Shown here: piece after piece, positions 1 through 7,692 of the stretch
How the letters are laid out: every line of letters starts with the position of its first letter
How positions within the stretch are numbered: the first letter of the stretch is position 1
Source: an uncultured Anaerotruncus sp.
GTDB taxonomy: Bacteria > Bacillota > Clostridia > Oscillospirales > Ruminococcaceae
Assembly (NCBI GenBank): GCA_910586875.1
Contig: CAJUJI010000004.1
Location: 1 to 46,687, forward strand
Length of the DNA stretch: 46,687 nt
Direction: 5' to 3'
Notes under the pieces: generated by a model
Told to the model about the DNA's origin: nothing
The model's input: only the letters and a program-made list of their open reading frames with translations
Database searches by the model: none
Made by a program: the position numbers and the translations under genes

Positions 1-45
1 TAATAAGACAAAATAACCAATATTTTCCTTTATCTCAATTGATTG

Positions 46-79
46 AAAAAGCATCGCCACAATTGCAGCGATGCTTTTT
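46..79. terminator. Intrinsic terminator, probably bidirectional
   Basis: A perfect 12-bp inverted repeat (AAAAAGCATCGC at 46-57 and GCGATGCTTTTT at 68-79) lies just after the stop of the FMN-binding lipoprotein gene. Read on the minus strand the stem ends in a T run, so it can end the minus-strand chemoreceptor transcript. It has T runs on both strands. Confidence 0.8.
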
Positions 80-99
80 CACGATATTTGCAGATCGAT

Positions 100-546
100 C
101 TAATGGGAGGTATCTACAAGCACAATGCTGGAGTCGCCCTTTTGCGCCTGCTCCAACACGGCTGTGGCAAGCTTCTGAAAACTTACATAAGAGGAGGAGG
201 CCCCCGCTATCGCATCAATATTCTGCGCTGTTTGGTTTGTCAAAAGTTGGCCGGCATAATAGCGGGTATATTCGTTGGGGTAGGTGCCGTTGGAATGGAG
301 CATTGTTTGCATATAGGCATTATCCCAGCTTTTAATAAAGCCACTGGCATTTTCTGCATTGTATTCTACAGAAACGATCTCACCGCCCTTGACCATAATC
401 GTGATATATTCCTTCCAACCATGGCTGAACTGAGCCGCTTTGGCGGTGTAGTAACCATCTTTAAAAGAGGTTTGGTCATTGCAGGCTACCAGCAAGGTCG
501 CCAGCAATAACAGGATAAAAATTCCGCTGAGTACGCGTTTCATCAT
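100..546 (-). CDS. FMN-binding-domain lipoprotein
   Basis: A 148-residue predicted lipoprotein. Residues 1-21 form a signal peptide ending in lipobox LVAC, with C22 as the lipidated cysteine. The rest resembles a small FMN_bind domain: an opening DGYYTAKA (30-37), a strand pair around YITIMVKGGEIVSVEY, and DAIAGASSSYVSF at 111-123. The last segment corresponds to the flavinylation motif of NqrC/RnfG-type proteins, in which ApbE links FMN to the Ser/Thr after Gly-Ala; here that residue would be S117. A covalently held flavin outside the membrane is therefore inferred, not proven, because the motif has Ala-Gly-Ala-Ser rather than the common Ser-Gly-Ala-Thr. The start codon overlaps the stop of the upstream chemoreceptor by 4 bases (ATGA), so the two are probably translationally coupled. 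No ApbE gene is in the window. Confidence 0.75.
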   Translation of the reverse strand: MMKRVLSGIFILLLLATLLVACNDQTSFKDGYYTAKAAQFSHGWKEYITIMVKGGEIVSVEYNAENASGFIKSWDNAYMQTMLHSNGTYPNEYTRYYAGQLLTNQTAQNIDAIAGASSSYVSFQKLATAVLEQAQKGDSSIVLVDTSH

Positions 547-2561
547 AGCCGGATTTCCTCCTTCAAAACAAACTTCTTCACCTGCTGCTGGAGTACCTCA
601 GCCTCTTTTGCCAACAATCCGCTGGATTGCTCTGTACCGCCTGCATTTTGCAGGTTCTGGTCAGCAATGGAAGAAATCATATCAATACGCTCTTCGATAA
701 TGGCTAGGGCACTGTTCTGTCCCTGTATTGCAGTCGCCAATTGATCCGAGATCTCGCTGATTTGGGTGGAGATTGTAGAAATGGTTTGGAAGGAGTCCGC
801 AGTATCAGCGGTCAGCTCCACACCGTTTTGAATGATAGCCTGTGTATTGGCGACAACCGTGGTGGCATTCTTAGCCGCCTCTGAGCTTTTCGCTGCCAGC
901 TGCTGCACCTCAGCGGCCACAACCGAGAAGCCCTTGCCAGCTTCTCCAGCTCGTGCTGCCTCTACCGAGGCATTGATCGACAGAATACTGGTTTGGAAAG
1001 CAATGTCTTCAATCGCCTTAGCAATCTTTGTAATCTCTTTTGTGTTGGTGCTGATGTTGTGCATCGCGCCGGAAAGGGCGCTCATCTGCGCGTTGGCCTC
1101 ATGAATACATTGTGTAATCTCTGCGGTCTTAGCTCTGGTTTGTTCGCTGTTCTCTGTAACATTGGCCAACTGTTCTTTTACATATGATACCTCCAAAACC
1201 AGTGCTTCTGTGGACTGGTTTTGCTCCAAAGAAGCCTGGTGCAGCTGGACAGATTGCCCATTGAGCTCTTCAGACATATCAGCAAGCCGGGTCGCAGCAG
1301 AGCGGAAGCCGACGATCGTTTCATTGATAGACTGAATAATCGTGTTCAGACTGCGCCGGATTAAAGCAAAGTCGCCTTTATAATCCACCTGGGGCGCGAC
1401 ACACAGATTACCATTCGCAACCTGATTTAAAACCTGTTGAATGTCGGATATGTACCGATTGACGCTTCCTAGCGTATCCTCCAGCGTTTGTGTCAATAGC
1501 TCTATCTCATCCCCGGAGCGCACAGGTAGTACTTCTGTGTGCAGATCACCGTCAGAAAGTGCGACCATCCGGTTTGTCACAACCTTTACAGGACGAGAAA
1601 TCGAACGGGAAAGGCGTAAAACCAGCAGAATAGAGAGGATCAGTACCACCACAGTAAACAACACTGCTATCATCATAGCTGCATTGATAAAATGGTTGTA
1701 ATCTGATTTTGGTACCTGCACAACAAGCGACCATTGGGTGCCACGAATTGGAGAAAAAGCCAGCAGCATTTGGTCACCATCGATAGGGATTTCTGTTGCG
1801 CCAGTTTCGCCGGTTGTCATATGGCTAAGCGTATCTTCGCTTCCATCGCTGAGCTCAAGCATGGTACTTTCAGCCAGAATGACCGATTGATCCGGATGAC
1901 CAGTGACGGTACCTGAGCGATTAACCATATAAGCCATGCCATGATTACCAATATTGATATTGCTGATTACATCGTTAAGCGTGTCATATTTGTAAATTCC
2001 CACCACATATAGAATGGTTTCTCCGTTCTGTTTTACCGGCATTCCCATTGTAACACCTAGTTTGCCTTGAAAGATGGTAGAGGAATCGGTGGTCAAATTA
2101 TCCGTCTCTTGAAGCAGTGAAAAAAAGTCTTGCTCTAAACTTTCCGGCGCACCATCAATTCCCTGTACCAATCGTCCATCAAGTCCATACAGGGCGAGGG
2201 TATAAAACTCATAAATTTCGGCGGCCTCGGTCAAAACAGCTGCACGATTTTTTTGGATTGCCGCAGCGTCTTCTTCGCCAGAAATAGCGAACATCCGTGG
2301 GTTGATTGCAATTGTCATCATCCGGTCCGCCAGCATATGAATGTTAGCTTCCATCGTTTTGGCCGACTGCTGTGCCATAGGTTGTAAGCTATCCAACAGA
2401 ATATTGTTTGCCAATGATTGCATAGACAAAGCCATAATAATGCAGCATATTACCACGACTACCAAAATATTGAAGGTGGTATTTCTCAATATTTTGCTGC
2501 TAAGACTTCGTCTGATTTTTCGGTGGGTCCCAAAATTTGTTTGCTTTTCTAACAAATCCAT
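543..2561 (-). CDS. Methyl-accepting chemotaxis protein with Cache-type sensor
   Basis: A 672-residue chemoreceptor. TM1 spans about 31-50, an extracellular double-Cache-like sensor about 52-285, and TM2 about 294-316. A HAMP domain follows (about 317-370), and a second HAMP-like stretch is seen at about 373-412 (VLNQVANGNL). The cytoplasmic signalling domain occupies about 430-672, with the conserved hairpin tip at about 519-550 (FQTSILSINASVEAARAGE) that contacts CheA and CheW. No C-terminal CheR-docking pentapeptide is visible. Its ligand cannot be read from sequence. It lies 215 bases downstream of another receptor gene, with a weak promoter candidate in the gap, and overlaps the FMN-binding lipoprotein gene at its 3' end. 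No che or flagellar genes are in the window. Confidence 0.93.
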   Translation of the reverse strand: MDLLEKQTNFGTHRKIRRSLSSKILRNTTFNILVVVVICCIIMALSMQSLANNILLDSLQPMAQQSAKTMEANIHMLADRMMTIAINPRMFAISGEEDAAAIQKNRAAVLTEAAEIYEFYTLALYGLDGRLVQGIDGAPESLEQDFFSLLQETDNLTTDSSTIFQGKLGVTMGMPVKQNGETILYVVGIYKYDTLNDVISNINIGNHGMAYMVNRSGTVTGHPDQSVILAESTMLELSDGSEDTLSHMTTGETGATEIPIDGDQMLLAFSPIRGTQWSLVVQVPKSDYNHFINAAMMIAVLFTVVVLILSILLVLRLSRSISRPVKVVTNRMVALSDGDLHTEVLPVRSGDEIELLTQTLEDTLGSVNRYISDIQQVLNQVANGNLCVAPQVDYKGDFALIRRSLNTIIQSINETIVGFRSAATRLADMSEELNGQSVQLHQASLEQNQSTEALVLEVSYVKEQLANVTENSEQTRAKTAEITQCIHEANAQMSALSGAMHNISTNTKEITKIAKAIEDIAFQTSILSINASVEAARAGEAGKGFSVVAAEVQQLAAKSSEAAKNATTVVANTQAIIQNGVELTADTADSFQTISTISTQISEISDQLATAIQGQNSALAIIEERIDMISSIADQNLQNAGGTEQSSGLLAKEAEVLQQQVKKFVLKEEIRL

Positions 2562-2669
2562 CGTTCCAGTGCGCTCCCTTTCTCTCTGAAAATCTGTTAA
2601 AATTTTCTGTGAAATGACGGCCTAAAACCGTATATTCAACAGGACAGAGTCCCCCCTCTGTAATAATCT

Positions 2670-2698
2670 AGTATAACATAACCTGCCCATAATTGGAA
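2670..2698 (-). promoter_or_regulatory. Possible sigma-A promoter of the Cache chemoreceptor
   Basis: On the minus strand TTCCAA and TATACT are separated by 17 bases, about 110 bases before the receptor start. The -35 box is a weak match. The 215-base gap makes a separate promoter reasonable. Confidence 0.4.
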
Positions 2699-2776
2699 GT
2701 TATCTGGAAGGTTTTTCATGCTTTTGATAATTTCAGTTGGGCATTTTTGGGCAGATTGTGAAAAACAAAAATAGGC

Positions 2777-4363
2777 TTACAGATTGGCGAATACATCCAT
2801 CTGTTTTTGCAGTTCACTGACAATTTCCTGGTTGGTATCCATACGCGCGGTGATACCAGCCATGTCGTCCACCAAAATATGCGTGTTGCCAGCAGCGCCG
2901 GTGATGCCGGAAACTGCGCCATCGATGGCGTTGGAGATGATCGAGATTGAGCCGGCAACCTCATCCATCGAGTTTCTGAGTCGAACGGTGCGCTCACTAA
3001 ATTTCTCCATAGAGCGCCCGATATAATCGGAGTCCTCGCGATATTGTTGTCCGGCTTGGACCGAACGTTCCAGCTGCGCCAAAATTGCCTTGCCCAGATA
3101 GTCAGCCAACTCCTGTGCACTGCTAGCCAGATAATCTACCGCGCCAGTAACTATCGCACTGACCTCCTGAATATGGTTGGCGGTTTCGGTGCAGGAGTCG
3201 GCGAGCTGGCGAATTTCCTGGGCAACAATCGCAAAGCCCTTTCCAGCCTCTCCAGAACGGGCGGCTTCGATAGAGGCGTTGATAGCAATAAGGTCGGTAG
3301 AGGCAGAGATAGAAAGAATATCCTTGGTTAAGATGCTGATTTGGTCGACCTGTTGACTTTTTTCAATAGCCTCATTGAGTACAGACAAAATTTCCTCTGT
3401 TTTGGCACGCAGTTCCTTTGTCTCCCGCTTTGCAGATTGCTCCATCTCCTCGGCCCGCTCCCGCATATTCACGGTATAGGCGGTGATGGTCGAACACTCC
3501 TCTGTCATACCCTTGGCATCGTTTTGGGTGGTGGATGCGCTGGCGCTGATTGACATGGTGTTGCTTGCAATCTCCTCAAGCGCGGCAGAAAGCTGTTCGG
3601 TTAAGCCGGATAGATCGCGAACACTGCCACTGGAGGTTCTGGTGCGCTGGCGAACCTCGCCCACCACGCCGCTGATCCGTTCGGAGTTATCCTGGAGCAT
3701 CCCCATCGCATCGCGGATAGGGGCAATGACATACTTTCGAATGATCCGGAATGCTGCCATTACCAATAAAACCCCAATGACAAGCGTGATAGCGCTGATT
3801 GCTAAAGCTGTGAGATAAACCAGTGAAAGATGACCGCGCGCTGTTTTTGCCTGACTGCTGACAGAGGTGTGTAAGGTGTCAATCGCTCCCTCCACGGCGC
3901 TGCTCCAGGAAGCAACGTCTCCATTGGCGATACTATAGGCATTTTGTGTTTTGCTGTCAGCACTGGCGCAGACCAGATAGACCAAGGCGTGCTTAAATGC
4001 GTCATAGTTCTGTAAAAGAGCGCGATAGGTCTCTTGATCCTCTTTAAAAACAAACGATTCATAAGCGGCTAGGCGCTCATCCAAATCTGCTTCTTTTAGC
4101 TTGATCTGCTGGACCAGCTGAATCATTGTGGCATGGTCTGCCGCCACAATATGGGACAGCGCCAGCCGGTGGATATCCATCATCGTGCGCCGGATTTCTT
4201 CCAATTGCGTCTCACTGACCATATATTCATCTACAATGGTTCCCGCGTTGGAATGGACATTATTGATGCTGAATACCGCCAGAATATTGGAAAGCAGTGT
4301 CACCAGTCCCAACAGAACGATAGGCAAAATCAAACGCTGTTGTAGTGTCAGCTTGCCTTTCAT
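2777..4363 (-). CDS. Methyl-accepting chemotaxis protein with four-helix-bundle sensor
   Basis: A 528-residue receptor. TM1 lies at about 12-33. A mostly helical outer domain of about 150 residues (35-180) resembles four-helix-bundle (4HB_MCP) sensors, and TM2 lies at about 181-205. The linker after TM2 (IRKYVIAPIRDAM) is HAMP-like but short. The signalling domain follows, with the conserved tip STDLIAINASIEAARSGEAG in the middle. The gene starts 36 bases after the stop of the upstream solute-binding protein gene, so the two are probably co-transcribed. This suggests, as inference, that the loaded binding protein is presented to a chemoreceptor, as known for maltose- or galactose-binding proteins. 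No intrinsic terminator is evident right after the stop. Confidence 0.92.
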   Translation of the reverse strand: MKGKLTLQQRLILPIVLLGLVTLLSNILAVFSINNVHSNAGTIVDEYMVSETQLEEIRRTMMDIHRLALSHIVAADHATMIQLVQQIKLKEADLDERLAAYESFVFKEDQETYRALLQNYDAFKHALVYLVCASADSKTQNAYSIANGDVASWSSAVEGAIDTLHTSVSSQAKTARGHLSLVYLTALAISAITLVIGVLLVMAAFRIIRKYVIAPIRDAMGMLQDNSERISGVVGEVRQRTRTSSGSVRDLSGLTEQLSAALEEIASNTMSISASASTTQNDAKGMTEECSTITAYTVNMRERAEEMEQSAKRETKELRAKTEEILSVLNEAIEKSQQVDQISILTKDILSISASTDLIAINASIEAARSGEAGKGFAIVAQEIRQLADSCTETANHIQEVSAIVTGAVDYLASSAQELADYLGKAILAQLERSVQAGQQYREDSDYIGRSMEKFSERTVRLRNSMDEVAGSISIISNAIDGAVSGITGAAGNTHILVDDMAGITARMDTNQEIVSELQKQMDVFANL

Positions 4364-4399
4364 GCAATCCCCTCCAAAAGATGAGTATAGTTAAATAGG

Positions 4400-5635
4400 C
4401 TATCGTGCGGATACATCCTCTACCAGCCGGTCTAGCTGGGCTTGAATGGATGCACCAGAAGGGTTGCCCTGCGCCATGTTGAGGGCAAATGCTGCTACAG
4501 GGTCCCAGAATTTTCCGCCCACCCGCTGTAGCTGAGAAAATTCCGACTGGGCCAGCAGCGCTGCAATCGCTGTGGATGCCTGCACCTCGGATGAATTAGC
4601 CGCTTGAATGTTGGAGGGCCCCTGACCTCTGAGCTCGAAACGAAGGCGTTGGTTAGATTCATTGGTGATCCATTCGGCCAACCGCGCAGCCCATTTTGGA
4701 TGCTGTGAATAGGCGTTTACACCGATCAGTTTGCAGCCGGAAAAGGAGGCCATTTGCAGCGGTTGCCCTTTACAGGAATAGGTGGGCAGCTTAGCGGCTC
4801 CCAGATTATCTCCCCAGGCTTCTTCAATCGCCATTGCGTTCCACACACCGCTGACGCCGGCAATGATCGAGCCATCCTGCACCCCTGAAAGAAATTCGGT
4901 GTCGGTCTTGCTGGCAAAGCCGGGGCTGGCCGCAATGGACAGCATGGCCTGCGCCACATCTACACCGCGAATCGGTCCATCTGTGCTGTTCCAGGTACAA
5001 TAGTTGGTCAGGCCATCCTCATTGAGGCCGATGGTTAGGCCGGTATTGCCAAAGAAGGAGTAAACATACCAAGCGGAGGACCAGTCCATCACCACCAGCC
5101 GTTCGGCTTCCTGTGCGATCTCCAACATCCGCTCTAAGCTTTTCACATCCTCCTCGGAGAAATATGCTTTATTATAATAAAGGAAATAACCATTATCCGC
5201 TGTCAGCGGATAGGCATAGAGGGTGCCTGCAACGCTGGCAGCCTCCACCGCAGCGGGGAGATTATCCGCCTGGATGGTGGCCGCATTTTCCACAGGATCC
5301 AGGCCACCGGCTGCCGCCAGAGCCGCTACCTGGTCATCGGCAAAGGCGAATACATCCGCACCTGCCTCCAGATTCTCTAACAAAATATCTTTGCAATTGG
5401 ATTCGCTCTGGGGCTGATAGGTGATTTGAAAATGAGCCTCACCTGCATAATGCTCTTGAAAGGAGGCAAATATTTTTTGAAGAAGCGCTTCATCTTCCTG
5501 TGCACCCCATACCGTTAACGCAACCGTTTCGTTGGAGACCTCACTGCTTGTGGGAGCCTGCTCCTGCTTTGTGCAAGCGGCTGTCAAAAGCAGCATACAG
5601 ATGGATAAAAACAGAAAAAAATTTTTCTTTTTCAT
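4400..5635 (-). CDS. Extracellular solute-binding lipoprotein (sugar ABC family 1 type)
   Basis: A 411-residue lipoprotein with a short positive N-terminus, a hydrophobic stretch, and lipobox LTAAC (C21 lipidated). The mature part has the fold signature of family-1 sugar-binding proteins: an opening beta strand VALTVWG (38-44), ADVFAFADDQVAAL in the first lobe (93-106), and ADNGYFLYYNKAYF (146-159), which matches the usual LYYNK segment. It normally delivers a sugar to an ABC permease, but no permease or ATPase gene is nearby. Instead it leads a minus-strand run of two chemoreceptors, which favours a sensory role; that is inference. A strong promoter lies upstream at 5668-5696. The substrate cannot be named. 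Confidence 0.85.
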   Translation of the reverse strand: MKKKNFFLFLSICMLLLTAACTKQEQAPTSSEVSNETVALTVWGAQEDEALLQKIFASFQEHYAGEAHFQITYQPQSESNCKDILLENLEAGADVFAFADDQVAALAAAGGLDPVENAATIQADNLPAAVEAASVAGTLYAYPLTADNGYFLYYNKAYFSEEDVKSLERMLEIAQEAERLVVMDWSSAWYVYSFFGNTGLTIGLNEDGLTNYCTWNSTDGPIRGVDVAQAMLSIAASPGFASKTDTEFLSGVQDGSIIAGVSGVWNAMAIEEAWGDNLGAAKLPTYSCKGQPLQMASFSGCKLIGVNAYSQHPKWAARLAEWITNESNQRLRFELRGQGPSNIQAANSSEVQASTAIAALLAQSEFSQLQRVGGKFWDPVAAFALNMAQGNPSGASIQAQLDRLVEDVSAR

Positions 5636-5667
5636 AGCATCAAGCCTTTCCGTATGATTCCTGTGGT

Positions 5668-5696
5668 ATTATAACATTCTTAACCGCGATTGACAA
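5668..5696 (-). promoter_or_regulatory. Sigma-A promoter of the solute-binding-protein/chemoreceptor run
   Basis: Minus strand TTGTCA, 17 bases, TATAAT, about 33 bases before the solute-binding protein start. It is nearly consensus and divergent from the promoter at 5764-5792. Confidence 0.75.
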
Positions 5697-5763
5697 TCCG
5701 CAAAGGGGGAAATCGCCCATAAAAAATTTTCTGCTGCACAAATTTTTGAAACTTTTCCCCCTC

Positions 5764-5792
5764 TTGAAAAATCTTTGTATTTTTGTTATACT
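5764..5792 (+). promoter_or_regulatory. Sigma-A promoter of the TPM-like/pspA operon
   Basis: TTGAAA, 17 bases, TATACT, about 36 bases before the ATG at 5828. Good match and spacing. Confidence 0.75.
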
Positions 5793-5827
5793 AACTGGGA
5801 GATGACCGGTGAAAGAGGGGGTTGCAT

Positions 5828-6910
5828 ATGGGACGTGCCGGAGGACGTGCTGGCGGTGGCTTTAGCGGCGGCCGCGGCGGTGGTTTCAGCGGCGGTATGG
5901 GGCGTTCTGGCGGTTTCAGTGGCGCAGGGCGCAGCGGCGGCAGTCGGGGTGGATCTGGCGGACGCAGAGTGTCCGGTGGTGGTTTCGGCGGTTTCGGCGG
6001 ATTTGGCGGAATGGGCGGTTTCTCCCCAAGAAGCATCCGTACCGGCCCCATTATTATCAACAATGCACCCCGTCAATACAATACAGGTCCCAGCACAGGT
6101 GGCGGCGGTCCCAGCCCTGACCCTGGCCGAAATAAACGCGGCGGCTCGGGGATTGGCGTAATGCTGCTGATTCTGTTGCTGGTGTTTTTCTTTCTTCTGC
6201 TCAGCAATGTTGGCTCCTCTTCCTCGTCGATCGCCCGCTCCACGATTGAGCGTAAGCCGCTTGCGGCCGGTTCGGTCGATGAGACAGGCTATTTTACCGA
6301 TGAGCTGGGCTGGATTGTATCGGAAAGCCAGCTCACCGCAGGTATGCGCTCATTTTATAAGCAAACCGGCATTCAGCCCTATTTGTATTTAACGGATACG
6401 GTCAACGGCTCACATAACGTGAATGGTCAACAGCTCGGCGATTTTGCTCGAGGTTTGTACCAGACGCTTTTTACCGATCAGGCACATTTTCTGGTGGTGT
6501 TCCACGAATACAACGATGAGTATACGATAGGTTATATGGTTGGCGCACAGGCTGTGGATGTGTTGGATGAGCAGGCAATTGAGATTTTCCGCGGCTTGCT
6601 GGATCGGTATTATTACAGCTCTAACATGAGCGATGAGCAGTTTTTCAGCACGGTGTTTGACGAGCTGGGCAATCGCATCATGCGGGTGGAGCGTTCTCCG
6701 TGGCCATATATAACGATTGCGGCGATGGTCCTTGCGGCAATCATTGCGGCCGGTTTGCTGCTGCTTTCCTGGCAGAAAAGACGCAGACAGCAGCAGGTGG
6801 AACAGGCGCAGCGGATTGAGGAGATGCTCAACACACCGCTGGAAACCTTTGAGGAACAGCAATTGGATGAATTAGAAAATAAATATCAGCAGGATAAGGG
6901 AGGCTCTTAA
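5828..6910 (+). CDS. Glycine-rich TPM-domain-like membrane protein
   Basis: A 360-residue protein in three parts. Residues 1 to about 105 are very rich in Gly, Ser and Arg (many FSGG, RSGG and FGG units). A first membrane helix lies at about 109-126 (VMLLILLLVFFFLLL). A soluble domain of about 150 residues, starting near ETGYFTDELGWIVSE, resembles the TPM/YgcG family often found with membrane-stress genes. A second membrane helix lies at about 295-317, followed by a charged, Gln/Glu-rich cytoplasmic tail. I chose ATG 5828 over TTG 5822 because a purine-rich site (5811-5821) is correctly spaced for it. The gene sits 2 bases before pspA, and its own 3' end carries the pspA ribosome site. An envelope-integrity role is inferred from the partner; the biochemical activity is unknown. 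Confidence 0.75.
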   Translation: MGRAGGRAGGGFSGGRGGGFSGGMGRSGGFSGAGRSGGSRGGSGGRRVSGGGFGGFGGFGGMGGFSPRSIRTGPIIINNAPRQYNTGPSTGGGGPSPDPGRNKRGGSGIGVMLLILLLVFFFLLLSNVGSSSSSIARSTIERKPLAAGSVDETGYFTDELGWIVSESQLTAGMRSFYKQTGIQPYLYLTDTVNGSHNVNGQQLGDFARGLYQTLFTDQAHFLVVFHEYNDEYTIGYMVGAQAVDVLDEQAIEIFRGLLDRYYYSSNMSDEQFFSTVFDELGNRIMRVERSPWPYITIAAMVLAAIIAAGLLLLSWQKRRRQQQVEQAQRIEEMLNTPLETFEEQQLDELENKYQQDKGGS

Positions 6911-6912
6911 AA

Positions 6913-7590
6913 ATGGGAGTATTGGATCGTTTCAGCAGTATTGTAAAGGCAAACATCAATGCGATGCTTGACAAGGCGGAGGATCCCGCAAAGATGGTGG
7001 ATCAATATTTGACCGAGATGATGGACAGTCTGGCGCAGGTGCGCAAGGAGACTGCGGGCGTTATGGCGGAGGAAACCCGCACCCGCCGCTTGGTGGAGGA
7101 GAATGCAGCGGAGATTGAAAAGTACACCAATCTGGCCAAAAAAGCGCTTCAGGCGGGCAACGAGGGGGATGCACGGGTATTTTTGAGCAAAAAGCAGACC
7201 TTGGAGGTGCAGCGCGAAACGCTCCAACAGACCTATGCGGCCGCGCATGAGAATGCGCAGAAGATGCGCCAGATGCACGATAAGCTGGTGAGCGACATTG
7301 AAACGCTCAAAGGCCGTCGGGAAGCAATCCATGCGAAGGTTGCAGTGGCAAAGGCACAGGAGAAGATCAATAACATCTCGCCGGCTTCCGACAAGGCGGC
7401 AAGCGCATTGAGTGCGTTTGACCGGATGGAGGAGAAGGCCAGCAGAATGCTTGACCGTCAGAATGCGATGGCGGAGCTGAACGCACAACCGGTGGATGAG
7501 GCCGCAGCATTGGAAGAGAAGTATGGCGCGGCGGGTGACAGCGCGGTTGAGGATGAGCTTGAGCGGCTCAAACGGGAAATGGGCCTTTAA
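6913..7590 (+). CDS. pspA: PspA/IM30 family phage-shock protein
   Basis: A 225-residue, almost wholly helical protein. It has an amphipathic N-terminus (MGVLDRFSSIVKANINAMLD) and long coiled-coil helices, matching PspA, Vipp1 and LiaH in length and start. Members form ESCRT-III-like oligomers that bind stressed inner membrane. Residues about 25-190 carry the heptad pattern; residues 160-170 (KINNISPASDKAA) break it. It follows the TPM-like gene by 2 bases and has ribosome site AAGGGAGG (6896-6903) inside that gene, so the two products are probably made together. A strong terminator follows at 7599-7634. No PspF or LiaRS regulator gene is present; the visible promoter is a housekeeping type. 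Confidence 0.9.
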   Translation: MGVLDRFSSIVKANINAMLDKAEDPAKMVDQYLTEMMDSLAQVRKETAGVMAEETRTRRLVEENAAEIEKYTNLAKKALQAGNEGDARVFLSKKQTLEVQRETLQQTYAAAHENAQKMRQMHDKLVSDIETLKGRREAIHAKVAVAKAQEKINNISPASDKAASALSAFDRMEEKASRMLDRQNAMAELNAQPVDEAAALEEKYGAAGDSAVEDELERLKREMGL

Positions 7591-7598
7591 TTTGTTCC

Positions 7599-7634
7599 AA
7601 AAAGAAAAAGCCTCTAAAGGGGCTTTTTCTTTTT
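7599..7634. terminator. Bidirectional intrinsic terminator between pspA and the RACo-like gene
   Basis: A 14-bp perfect stem (7599-7612 with 7621-7634; AAAAAGAAAAAGCC and its complement) with an 8-base loop. It has T runs on both strands and serves the two convergent genes. Confidence 0.85.
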
Positions 7635-7692
7635 GGCTTGTCATCGGTTATCCTCTCAGGAAAGGCGCATTGCGTCAACAGCTCTGCACTTT

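Noticed and set aside
100..510. Plus-strand open frames opposite the FMN-binding lipoprotein
   Set aside because: The minus-strand frame has a signal peptide, lipobox and domain motif; the plus-strand frames have none.
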